From Pocillopora verrucosa (taxonomy: Eukaryota > Cnidaria > Anthozoa > Scleractinia > Pocilloporidae), in NCBI RefSeq assembly GCF_036669915.1, contig NC_089313.1, forward strand, positions 17,732,662 through 17,796,661: a DNA stretch of 64,000 bases, given 5' to 3'. Position 1 is the first letter of the stretch. Each line of letters starts with the position of its first letter. Positions 44,876 through 56,767 of the stretch are shown here, one piece after another. Below the pieces are notes generated by a model. That model made no database searches. It was not told the DNA's origin and saw nothing but the letters and a program-made list of their open reading frames with translations. The position numbers were made by a program, and so were the translations under genes.

Positions 44876-46615
44876 TATAGAAATGGTATGACAATTTCAC
44901 CAAAGGCTAAAACAAGTGAATCTGAGAAATGTTCCCGATTGCACAAAAGTATTTTTCCTCGTCGGACTTTTTCAGGGAAAAATTGAAGCGTGGGGCTCTG
45001 ATTCAGCACAAGCTAAAGGTTTCCCTGGGTATGCTTTGCCACACTTTTCGAATGTTAACGAGAACAAACAGAAGTCAGATGGAACTGGTCGTGAGCTCCC
45101 ATGAAGCAAAATACACATCAGATATTGAGCGTGTCTCCTCTTGAAAACATGTCACTTGACCTCACTTTTTTTCTCATTAATGTCTTCACTATAGTAAATA
45201 AAACAAAATGGTTCCGCTAGCCGAGTGCTCCTACGCAAAAGCATATTACACCATTATAATAATCCTGTTTCATTGGCTCGACTAAAACAATAACACCCGC
45301 TTCTCCTAAACCTATGAACTAGTCGTGCGGGTAAAATATGCAGCGACAACATTCAGTAAAAAACACTCGCAGGGAAGGAAACCACCATTGACCTACTAAA
45401 GAAAATCTCTTTGGTGGAAAGTGTATTATTTCTCGTTTAAAATTCCCAAACCACCCTTATTTGTAATTTAGCACCCTAAACACAACCAGCCTATTTTCCG
45501 GTGTCGGAAACAATTTTATGACAATGTTTTCTCCGTAAAAGCCGACATGTAGATGAAATTAAAAACAGGGAAAACGATTGTCTTCCGCTGACGTGCTAAT
45601 CATAACGTGAGAAATACACAAAACAACACCAATTTGGCTACGAATACAGGATTTTCACCGATTCATTCAACTTGCGAAAATGATGCACTGTTTTTTTTTT
45701 TTGTTTTTTTTGTTTTTTTATCAAAGCCATGAAAGTGTTCTGGTGAAGGAGGTAAATAGTGGGTTTCCGTAGGCTTTGGTAAATGAGGTCATCAAAATTT
45801 TTCGGAAAATAGCATTAAGAAACCGCGAGCGATTTGATCCTCAGCAAAACTTGATAAAGGAGGAAAAAAGAAAGGCAGACCAGACGAAACAAATCAAAGT
45901 GAGGTCACAATCCAAGAAGATATGCTGAGATTATTTTCAAAATGTTTCTCTGATACCACGCAAAATTGAGTGCAAAGTTTACGCACGTCAAAACGTTTAT
46001 TCGATTGAATTCATACTTTTTTTTCGTCAACAGGAAAGATGTGATTCATTATAAGAATGTTGCTGGTTATCCGTCTCTGGCAATAAAGCGCAACGATTCA
46101 TAGCCGATAATTATAAGATTCGCGTAGGAGCTAATTTCTCGCCTGTATTACAAATTGAACGCACCAGCCCCGAGCTAAAAAAAACTAGCTTTTTATCTGA
46201 TTTTCAATCGAAGCCAAGCCGATTATTTACTCTTCATAAGATGCCGAGGATGCTAATTATCAAATCAATTTCCAAAGAAATTCAGAAAATTTTCTATCAC
46301 TAAAACCCGATAGCTAAGGAGAAAGCAAAGATGATTATTACTGTAAAATAGCGACTACAGTGTAGCTGAGGTAGACTACATTAAACCCATCAGCTTGTGA
46401 TATTTGCGTTACCCATACCCAGTCCTCACTCTTCCTGGCTGTTTCATCAAACGAGGAGTTATTTCATAAACGTTCGTAAAATGCAGCATTTTTTTATTAG
46501 GAAAGAGTCCTAGTGCGTGGCAACTGAACACCAAAACGCTAAGAACCAGGAGAACTTGTACCAGATTAAAGCAGAAATGTATTTTTAACTAAAGATATAG
46601 ATATTGATATAAGGA
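44876..46615. other. Divergent intergenic region
   Basis: Upstream of both the - strand coiled-coil gene (ATG 44875) and, further right, the + strand RAMA gene (ATG 47159). Contains an interrupted poly-T tract (about 45690-45720). No coding exon seen. Confidence 0.45.
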
Positions 46616-46620
46616 TCCGA

Positions 46621-46671
<51 letters not shown>

Positions 46672-46718
46672 AAAACCGGAGGGTTCAAATGAGCCCTGAA
46701 TAATCCCGGGTCTCGGCA
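46616..46718 (+). tRNA. tRNA-Phe(GAA)-like sequence with ~30-nt insertion in the T arm (probable pseudogene)
   Basis: CCGAGA/TCTCGG acceptor pairs, D arm AGCTCAGTTGGGAGAGC, and a perfect 5-bp anticodon stem TCAGA/TCTGA around loop CTGAAGA give anticodon GAA (Phe). The T arm starts CCCTGGTTCAA and ends TCCCGGG as in tRNA-Phe, but about 30 nt are inserted between them. The insertion contains a second box-B-like GGGTTCAAATGAGCCC hairpin. Base 1 is T where G is expected. A T-rich run 5 bases downstream could end Pol III transcription. A working tRNA seems unlikely without removal of the insert. Confidence 0.65.
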
Positions 46719-47158
46719 TAATTTTTTTTCTTTTTTTTTTAATCCTTTTCTGATCTTGTTTCATGAATATTTCGAATTTTTGCACTCCAATTTTCCAGAT
46801 TTTCCCGTTACAAATGACACATTACGATCAAAACAGATACGCTCAAGGCGAAGCCTATACCGTCATTTTGTGGAAAACCCTAAGCCGGTTACTAAAACGG
46901 AATGAGTTAATTTTCCCGAAACGAAAGAAGCTTAAAATATGTGCTACGAAACGTAATACAAGTATCGGAAAGGATAATGAATTTTTATTTTGAAAATCAA
47001 TCCACCATCTTGAAAACTTTTTCCGCACAGAGGTCCTGGGAACGAGAGAGGATTGGATCCGTCCTTCATTCGCACTTCTGTAAGTTTTTACTTCGGCTAC
47101 ATGAAATGCGGTACCTCGTTAACAAAGTAGTTGGTCAGTAGTTGGACATTTGCCGACA

Positions 47159-50100
47159 ATGAGTGATAGCGACGAAACAGTGTGCGAGGAAATTGACGAT
47201 CCAGCAACACAGAGCTCGTTTAAATTGTCACCTTCAATAATCGCTGCAAAACCAAGGTGAAATTGTTACTTAGTAGGTTAGTTGCGGATGATGATAAGTG
47301 AGTTTTGCGCTGTTTTCTTTCTTATACAGGAAATACGTATTGAATGAAAGTGCTAACCTTGATGTTACAACCACAAGGGATGCCCCTAGCTCCCCAGAGT
47401 TCCTCCCTCCAGATGCAAAAGTCCAGAAACTAGCAATCAAAGACAAGACAGGATCTGCAAAAACACGTGGTTGTGAAGAACTGGAGAGCTCTCAGGCTTC
47501 CTCGACAACCAAAGACAAAGTAGCAGGGGAAAAACTATCATCAATTAAGGAACACGAAGATAAAATTGCAGAGTTATTGGTTACACTCGAGTCAGACTTG
47601 GCAAGAGGTAGGAATAAAATCAAACAAAACAGAACAAAAGAAAAAAAATGTTAGCCAGAAGTTTGGTAAAGGAGAAAATGCGTTGTTTTTAACCCTTTAC
47701 GCCCTAACATCAGTAAAGGTTTTCTCCATACTGTTCTCCATACATTCTCTAATGTGCTGACAAGGAGAATTTGTGTAACAATCAACAGCTTCTTTAGCCA
47801 CTGATAATTTCTTTATTCTCATGATCTGACTGCATGATTTAGGGGTGATATTGTAAGGAGAAATTAGATGCTAGTCACTTTTAGGGGTTCAAGGGTTAAG
47901 GAGGGTCTGAAAATTCCACTTGTTGATTTTAGAGTAATATGAGTTCTATCTATAATGTTTTAGGAACTCCACTTAAAGAAAGTTCAATCTTTGCTCAAGT
48001 TAAACAACTGATGACTACAGTTAAGACTCAACTTGCTCACTTCACCCGATACCAAAAACAACAAAGACATCAAATTGCAAGTTTTACTGTTGAGTCAAAG
48101 ACCAACCAAGATGGCTTTTCATCACAGAGGACTTACAAAACTAAGTGTAAGCTGCTTGAACTTGCCGCGCAACAAAAGGAGTTGTTAAAACTATTCCAAG
48201 GTCATAAGAATCTTTTTGAGAAAATACAAATGCTGAAAGAAAAGGCCAAGACAGTTGCTGAGCATGTTTTACCAGCTGTAGAGATGCACTGTAAATCTTA
48301 TGGAGCAAAGAACATGCAGTTAGAAATTAAAGAAAACAGTGCTGTGTCAAGTGCATCAATGACTATGCTGGCATCAAATATAAATTTGTCATCAGACACA
48401 GTATGTACAAAAACCATTAATTGTGCCACCAGTATCTGTTTACAGCCCTTAACACTGTCTACTGCCTCACAGTTCACAACCTTGGAAGATCAAACGCAGC
48501 CTTGTCATGTGATGACAAGTTGTAGTCCTACAAATGGGAGACATGTTTCAACTACAACTCATACTTCAGTGACCTGTCCCTTACTCCAATCAAGCATTCA
48601 AGATACGGTCTTAACTGGTCATCAGGTACATTATGTAGAAGGAAAGCAAGTTTATATGCTACCTCAAGAACTCGATACAAGTGTTGCAAAGTCATATTCC
48701 TTCATACAACCACCTCAGGCACATGTTACCACAGCAAGGCTGTCTTCCAATACAAAGACCTCTGCATCAGCAACAGAAACAAGGCTCACCACAGCAAATG
48801 TTTCTGATGCACAATCAGGGACAAGCTGTATTTGGCTCAGTGGAATACCTATGGTGTCTTCCTTGGTGTCCAGTGTCGATACTCCTGTATTAAGTTCGTC
48901 TGTTTCGTTGCAACCAATGAGTTATCCAAGTACCAGTTCAACCTTGCAAAGCTCACTTATGCTTAGCAGTGAAAATAGTAGTCAAGTGCTTAAACAAGCA
49001 ACCCATGCAGGCCAAAAAACCACTCCTTCCCAAGTGTCAAGTATGAACTCCATGACAGTATCGGAGCTTCAACCAAGAGCCTGGGCCAAATCATCAGTCA
49101 ACATACCCTCCCAGATTACTTCTGCAGTACCAAGTAAATTACAAGCTGCTAAAACAACTTCTACTCCATTGAAAGGACCAGTGAGTATCACTAAAAATCT
49201 TAACTAGTTTAGGTCACACAGGTACTGTCTACTTTATATGCATTAAACTTGTTCACAATTAGGGAAATTTTAATTGGGGTTACTACACCAATAAAAAATT
49301 TGTGGTGAAATAAAGGTGTATGAAATCTTACAAATACTGTTACAAATTCTGCTTGTTTTGTCAGTGAATTAACTTTGGAAAGGGGATTAATAAACAGGAT
49401 TTTACTATGTGCCTTGAATTCAGGTAATTTTCCTGCCATCACATAGTATTAATTAGTTCCCTCTGGAATTTAAGATCCTCTAAACAAATTTACCACTGAA
49501 ATGATGGGCAAATATTCAGTTGAGCATAACAATTCTTTTGCAGTCAGCACTGTTGAGAAGGAGTTCAGGTTTACAAAGAAAAGGTTCATTTGGCTCAGAC
49601 CTTCCTGACATAAAAAGCCTTCTTAGCCACAATGTTATTGAAGCAGGCATGAATGTCCTTTCAATACAACACGAGGTGGATATTTATTGTCGTTATTACC
49701 AGTTAAAACAAAAGCATATAATCTATCTTCCATGCACCTTGTTGAAAAAAATTGAGTCATATTTTATCCAGCCCAATACTGCTCAACAATACTCAATTTC
49801 TCAACATTTTGTATGACCAACATTCTGCCATAACTTCCAGAAACTTTAAGCTTAGGATAAAATCGTAAGATTTGAATCTCAGACCATCTTATTTCTTTGC
49901 AGATAAATTGTAGGCTTAATGTTCAGATGAAAATAAAATGTTAAAAATGGAAGAAAAAGATTATATATCTTAAGCATAGTTTTCAAATTTTGGGGTGATT
50001 TAATCTCCTCACAACAGTTGTGAGTTGGTAAAGTGAACCCCTTGACCATAAGAGTGACTAGTATTTAATTTCTTGTTACAGTATCATCCTTGAGTCACAC

Positions 50101-51657
50101 ATTTACATTGAAAAAATAAAGGAAATGATAATCAACTAGAGAAGCTCTATTCTAGTTGTCAGCATTTTAGGAAATGCATAGAGAACAGCAAGGAGAATAT
50201 GCATTCTGATGTTTGGGTGTAAAGGGTTGCATTTGAATGCATTCATGATTTACCCAGTGATGTGGATATAGCTTCAAAACTTGCTGCTGAATCCTTTTTC
50301 AATGTCAGTTATTCTGTCATATTTATCCCACAGGGAAGGAATTTTGAGGCTTCTCTGAGGTCAAATGGCTTAATAGAGTCTGCAGGTGGAGAGACATTTC
50401 GCACTCCTATGGCTTGGATGAGGGCAGTGACAGGAAGTTGGAATACTATTAAGCAATCTCATGCATACAAGATGGTAAATAGATATAAAATTATGATTAA
50501 GCCAACACAGTGACTGGAATTTCTAATTAACAATGCAAAGATGTACTTAAAATTTGATAAACAAATGTCAGGTTAAAACAAATTAAAGCAAGTGGCAAAT
50601 GTAATTTAGTACTAACACAAATGACAATGGCTCTATCATGATAAAAATAATGATGATGTTGTGATAAAATTTAAAATGTATCTACGAAATTATATAACAT
50701 CTACTTCTACTGAGTGGTGACCCAAATTTTTTGTTGTTTCTTTACAGGTCCATTATAAAGGCAAACCTCTTGCATTATTCACAATACCATCCAAAGAAAA
50801 AGGTACCAGTACACCTACATAATCATTTCCAGCTACATAAAAATGTCTTTTTTTAGTTTTTTTTAGTTTTTTTTTAGGTTTTTTTTAGTTTCATGCTTGC
50901 TGTCTTTGCCTCTAACTTTGCAGACACTTGTGGGAACAAAGAAAAACAGGCCACAATGACAAGGTACTCTAGACTGTTTTCTCTCTTGTGTACTTATTAC
51001 ACCTTTATAATATTCAGTTTTTTTTTTTAATTTTACAGGCAATATTTTGGGGATTACAAGATGGTGTTAATAGCAATTACTCTCATATCCCAAGGAAGAG
51101 CTTTGCATAATGATTCCAAGTGTTTACAATAATCTTTTTGAACTGGAGACTATTTTTTAAAAGTAAAACCATACTTGTAATGTGCTTTGTGCAATTTCTA
51201 TGCATCAAGGTTGTATTTCAGGGAAAAAAGAATGTGCCTACTAGGCAAACAATCAATTTCATTATAATAACATATTTAATTAAAAACATGAGACTTTTTT
51301 GATCAGTTTAGGAAACCACTGACACTTCTTCACTTCAATGTCTGTACGAGTTTTAAATTATTTTGCATCATAACCACATTTTGTTGAATCCTTTTTTCAA
51401 GAATATTTAGTTCTAATAAACTCTGATCAAATTTTACCTTTAGGGAATTACTTTCCAGTTGTCAACAGAAGACAAGCAGAAAGAGTGGTCTAATGACCAG
51501 CTGGGACAATGTAGCTAAGCTTCTCACTGACTGCCAAGTAATGCCTATCAACAAAGATGAATTGATTCCCTCAGACAGCTTTTTACCCATAGACTTCTGG
51601 GAACCAACACTCGAGGTGGATATACCACAGTCTGTCCTGGATGGACTTGAATTTTGA
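47159..51657 (+). CDS. RAMA-domain nuclear protein, eight exons, complete
   Basis: Exons 47159-47256, 47330-47607, 47964-49180, 49544-49675, 50334-50474, 50748-50802, 50924-50963 and 51444-51657 join in phase to 724 residues plus stop. The start MSDSDETVCEEIDDP follows no other in-frame ATG in its exon. A helical segment around residues 130-210 (FAQVKQLMTTVKTQL..., LLELAAQQKELLKLFQ) precedes ~300 residues of Ser/Thr-rich low complexity. Residues ~551-632 form a RAMA domain: SLLSHNVIEAGMNVLS, NFEASLRSNGLIESAGGETF, TPMAWMRAVTGSWNTIK, MVHYKGKPLALF. The tail is acidic and aromatic (FLPIDFWEPTLEVDIPQSVL). RAMA domains occur in MPND, in ANKRD31 (meiotic) and in bacterial restriction systems, where they are thought to read modified DNA. 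I cannot assign an orthologue, and no ankyrin or MPN domain is present. A chromatin or modified-DNA role is inference. Confidence 0.88.
47689..47899 (+). mobile_element. MITE-like element, TTAACCC/GGGTTAA ends (subtype B, intronic)
   Basis: In intron 2 of the RAMA gene, bounded by TTAACCCTTTACGCCC and GGGGTTCAAGGGTTAA. Interior: CATACTGTTCTCCATACA, GACAAGGAGAATTTGTGTAA, GGGGTGATATTGTAAGGAGA. The best-preserved subtype B copy in the window. Confidence 0.78.
50036..50229 (-). mobile_element. TTAACCC-family MITE-like element (subtype B, intronic)
   Basis: In intron 4 of the RAMA gene. CATAAGAGTGACTAGTATTT, GAGTCACACATTTACA, GAATATGCATTCTGATG and GGGTGTAAAGGGTTG match the 6491-6701 copy; terminal bases are worn. 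Confidence 0.65.
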
Positions 51658-52815
51658 ACCATGTATTTACATGTTAGCATTTTTTAATCTTGAACTTATA
51701 GATACTGGTATATTAGGTTTTGCAAAATTACATAAAAAGTACATTTTCTACCTGTTTTCATCAATGTCTTGCTTCATCAAACCTGACAGCTGTATCTAAG
51801 AAAGTTGAAACTTTAAACATTGAAAACTTTGGTTGGCTTAACAGAACCATATTGATCCTGATTTTATATCTTGTATTTATGTTGACAACTGTTTGCATCA
51901 TTAAAGGCTTGTCACACTGCATTTTAATGTGGTAGTGTAGCTGGGTGTTGCAGGTGCATATTAATTGCCACAAACTTATTCAGTCCTTAAATTACGAATG
52001 CATGTCCCCTTTTCCTTTTATCAAGGTTTGGGTAAGTATGGAGAGCACTGATATTAGCATTTACTCTTTCAATCTGTTTTTACTGCACTATGATAAGGCA
52101 GTACAAGTATTAAGTGAAACACTTTGAGTAAAGACATGCCTACTCACACAATGGAAATGTGGACATTCCAACCAGTACAGAAGAAATGTATACACATGTT
52201 TATCTAAGATTAATAAAAGTGATTAAGGGTAAATAACACAGATTAGGATGTTTAAGAATCTATTGAAAAAGACCACCAGTTCGTAGACAAAATAGACACA
52301 GTCCTATTTGTGGCTTATATGAAACTGCCATGTATCTAATTTTAATATATTTTCTTATAAATCAGTAACTGAAGATATTTTACATTCAGGGTTGTAACGT
52401 GTGTACATGTAGTACTACTGTCTGTCTGCGTCAGCATGCACTCAAAGAAAAAATTGTACCTTTACAGTATTTTAAAGCTAAAAACTTTCATTACAAGTCT
52501 CACATTTTCCAGGGATCATAATTTATAAACTGCTTTAGTTAAATGACTGTTCTCACTGAGAGCAAACTGACTTTAAATTTCCTTACTGAACACAACAAAA
52601 CAGTATTAGGAAACAACATTCACTTTGCTCTTACTCCAGGCAGGTTTCAAAGATCATCTGTTTAAATCAAACTTGAAAAAAGTATTTTAGACACAAAATG
52701 TATTGATCTATGAAAGGAAATTAATATTTCTCTAATCAACCATGAAATATATGTCAATGTTTCATGTGCAAACAAATTTCTATCATAATAAAAATAGATA
52801 TATCTATCTATTAAC
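51658..52815. other. Convergent 3' region
   Basis: 3' UTRs of the RAMA gene (+) and the XNDC1-like gene (-) face each other. No exon or repeat family recognised; AT-rich. Confidence 0.45.
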
Positions 52816-55800
52816 TCATAATAAAATCCCTTGACTAGTAATTACTTCTCTCCCCATGTTATTGCTATCATTGCTTCTGCTTGTTTCCACACAAATATCA
52901 GCATGTTGTTCAATCCAAGCCAGTGGAAACAACTTAGAACATATTGGACATGGAATATGGTCATCTTCAAGGGTAGTGTTAGTTTGAGAAACATCTGTTT
53001 TATTATTGCACAAAGCAGCATGAATTTCAATCTTTGTTAATGGGAAGAACATGCTGCAGATTGGGCATTCCACTAAAGATATTGATGATGCTTTCTTGGC
53101 AGGTGATGGTGACAATTCATAGTTGCCACAGTGGAAAAGCTCTTCTTTTGCTGGCTTATTAGCAGAAGAATCTAACATAGAAGGGAGTTCTTCTGTGTCA
53201 TCCTCAAGAAACCTTGATGAAGATGATGGGATGTCCTCCTCAAATATGTCAACAGAAAGAATTGGCTTCTTCCTACTTCTATGAGTTTTGTTTTCAGGCA
53301 TAGATACAGTTGATGTCAAATTTGGTGATTGATTTTGGTTCATAGTTGCAGAGGGTTTCTCTTCTGAAGCATATGTTGCATTACTAAAACTTCAAGAAAA
53401 GATTGTATTATGAGCAGTCACAATGTAACAGTTCTTCCCAAACAAGTCCCTGTATGAAGTCATCCAAACAAACAAACAAAGAAAAGTAACGTTTGTAACA
53501 ACAGCAGGGCCTGCTAATGCTAATTGTGCATCTGCCTCTCTCAACCAGACCTTTTGTTTGTTAAAATTCCACTTAAAGAAGCTCAAGGAGGATTTAGATA
53601 TATCATTATTGGAGTGCATTACTTAGGTGGTTCTTACTGAATAACTAACCTCTCTCTGAGCTGTTTCTTTGCTCTGCTAGGATTTTTGCCCATTTGAGGA
53701 CTTGGACTTGTATCACATTTGTTTGTGGACAATTCCAGAACATCCTGAAAATTAAGAATCACTAGCCATCACAAAAAATGAACTTAAAGTGGGGATCTCT
53801 TTCTGTTAATTTATTAGGAGAGTAGCAGTCCTAATTTTATCACTACAGACAGGCATGAAGGTGCACACAGTGTAGATTACCTCTAGATCACTATCACTAT
53901 CCTCGGCAGCTGGCTGTAATTTATCAATGGCAGCCTTTGTCATCTGTGAAAAAGAAAATACTTTGGATATTAAGAGACAATTCAAACAAAATCTCACCAT
54001 TTATTAACATTTGCAACTAATTTTGTCAGTTGTCTAGTCAGAGGTTACCTGAAGAAAAACTTTCTTCTCTAGGCTGGTGAGAGAACAACCCCTCTGTGCC
54101 TCCATTTGGCTTCTCAAGTCTGGGTGAAAGAAAAAAAAAACATTGAAATAGACAATGAAACACAAAGTACCTGACATACAGTCGTGTCATGCTTATCAAT
54201 AGAGTTTATGAACCCTCTACAAATAAATAAGTGCTAGTAGCTGAAGCAAAAAACTATTAAGACAATTAAGCTTATGATAGATAAATTGTAAAATTTGGAA
54301 TACATACAAAATACTAATATATGTCTTGGAAAAAGAGAAAGCTGTAGTTTACAAGATGATAATGTTTACCATCCTGGTCTAGTCAAGTGAAAAAGGCTAA
54401 AACTCCAACAGGAAACTTTGTGCATTTCTCCATATGCTAACAAACTGTTAAAGGACATAAAAACATGTCTATTTAACCCTTCAACTCCAAGAAGTGATTC
54501 ACACGTAACTTCCCCTTACAATATCCATCCACTATCCAGCAAACAGGTATTGAGAATACTCGAATGAATCAGGTAGAAGTTGTTATCTTGATCTAACACA
54601 AAATTGTTGCAACAAATTTACAAGGGGATGTGTAGCAGCTGGAGGGGAGAATTAACAATCAGATCCTGGGAGTTCAAGGGTTAATATTCATAGCATGAAA
54701 CCAGTGAGAGATGCTGGTCATTTAGTTTTGAGCCAAAAGTTAGAGTCTTGTTTGAAGGTATCCTACTAAATTTTCATTGAATACAACTGAAGATAAAATT
54801 GATTACCTTTAAATGTAACACTTTCAAGATCAATTTTTGTAAAGTCAATATCTTCAAGAAATAGTTCCACTTCATCATGTATCTAAAAACATTAAAAGAA
54901 AAAAATTTAAAAAAAATAAAAAATGAAAAAAAAAAAAATATATATATATATATATAATTATGTATTTCTCCAAAAATTGTTCTTTAACTGTCAACTGAAG
55001 AGTAAATTTAACTTGAATGGTTGGATTGGAAACATTCCTGAAATTATGGCAAGTGAAATAGAAGGGTTTTTTTTAAGCACAAAAAGAACAGATTGAAATG
55101 CTATTCTTACATCCCCAGCAAGGCTCCATGTCTTCTCTTGCATTTTCTTCTTTAAATTTGTTTCTGTAATGGAGAATAATTTCTGGTGTGAGAAGTTTTT
55201 ATTCAACATAGATATCAATGAGAGGGAAGAGGCAATGTCAAGTTCTGCAGAGAGTAACTGGGATACCAATGCAAAGTGTTGTTGGGTCAGTCATGATGAC
55301 GGGGCCAGGTTCTGATTTAAAGAAGATTCTAGAATATCATTAGGAAACAATTATAAAGTTTCCAGTCAGGGGGAGATTGTTTGGTGGGGTTCCAGTGTAC
55401 TCAGATTCCCTCTGTAATCCATAATTTTGTGCGTATAACAAAACATCTTACCACCTTTGGAAAGGTTTTTGCATTGTGTTTTAGTAGCTTAATTTATGTC
55501 TCGTACCTTTTTCTGTTTTTTTTTTACTAGTACCTATAATCTGTGTGTATGAAGTAGTGGTAATATCACCATATGACACTGATAAGTGTGGTAATTGTGG
55601 TTCAAATATACAGTAGTAGCCTGCTAACTCAAACCTTTCGGTAACTGGAACAAGATCTGATTTCCCTCAATCCATTTTTTTCAGTCATTTACTATCAAAC
55701 AAACTTGAACCCATGCTAATTCAAACCATTTTTCTGCTTCTCTTGGGAGTTTAAGTCAACAGGGTTCTACTGTAATCTTAGACTTTATTTCTAGCTAATG

Positions 55801-56731
55801 CTAGTTATTGGTAACAATGGTTGTATGGCCTCTAACTTTGTCTAAACAAGCAGACTTACCATTACTGGGTGAGTGCCAGTTTCTTTTCTTGTAAGGACTT
55901 TCAGGACTGGATGCAATTTCAGGTGATGACCTTTTGTTCCCAGGTTTGATCCTTGGAGTTGTGGGAGATCTGCTGTCTAGAGCAGCCTGTAACATCTTTC
56001 CTGCTCTGTTCAGTGGACTTTCAGGGCTTCCTTTCTCAAAACTCCTAAAAAATTAATTTACAAAAAAAGGTTTTTACTAATCTTTTCTTGTTTCTTTGTT
56101 GGAAAGAACACAATGGCATGTTCAGGCACTGACTGAGATTATTTGCCTACAACAATTGCTTCTTACCTAAGGCAACCCATGAGGCCCGATGCCTTTTTCA
56201 ATCGCACAATACCATCATCATCATTTACATCATGTGAAGTTTGCCCTAAGGTGGCTGTTGTACCAGATACTCCTGCAGGAGGGACTGATACAGGGTCACT
56301 CTCAACTGAAGCCACCCTTATGAATGACAGCCCAAATTGCTTGTCTGACCTGAAAGGTTGTCGACAGGTAACTCTTATGCGATCCCACTGACTTCCTAGG
56401 GCTTGCTTGGAAAAGGAATCTGAATTAGAAATATTTACCATCAATGAAAAGAGAGCAACACAACCAAGTTTAATATATATATATATATATATATCTAATG
56501 TTTCAATTTCATTGGGCATTTAAAAGTTTTACTTTAGTTGTAAATATTTTATTCAGACTTCATTAACTATAGGGTACATTTTCCCATGGAAAAGAGTCAG
56601 TTAGTCCTTCGTCAGAGGGATGACAAAGGGCTAACACTTGAAACACCAGCTTTTTCACTCTTTACGGTAGCCAATTTACATTTTCAACTCAGTTGTTAGC
56701 AGTAAGTTACCTGCTATACTCTCCCACTGAT

Positions 56732-56767
<36 letters not shown>

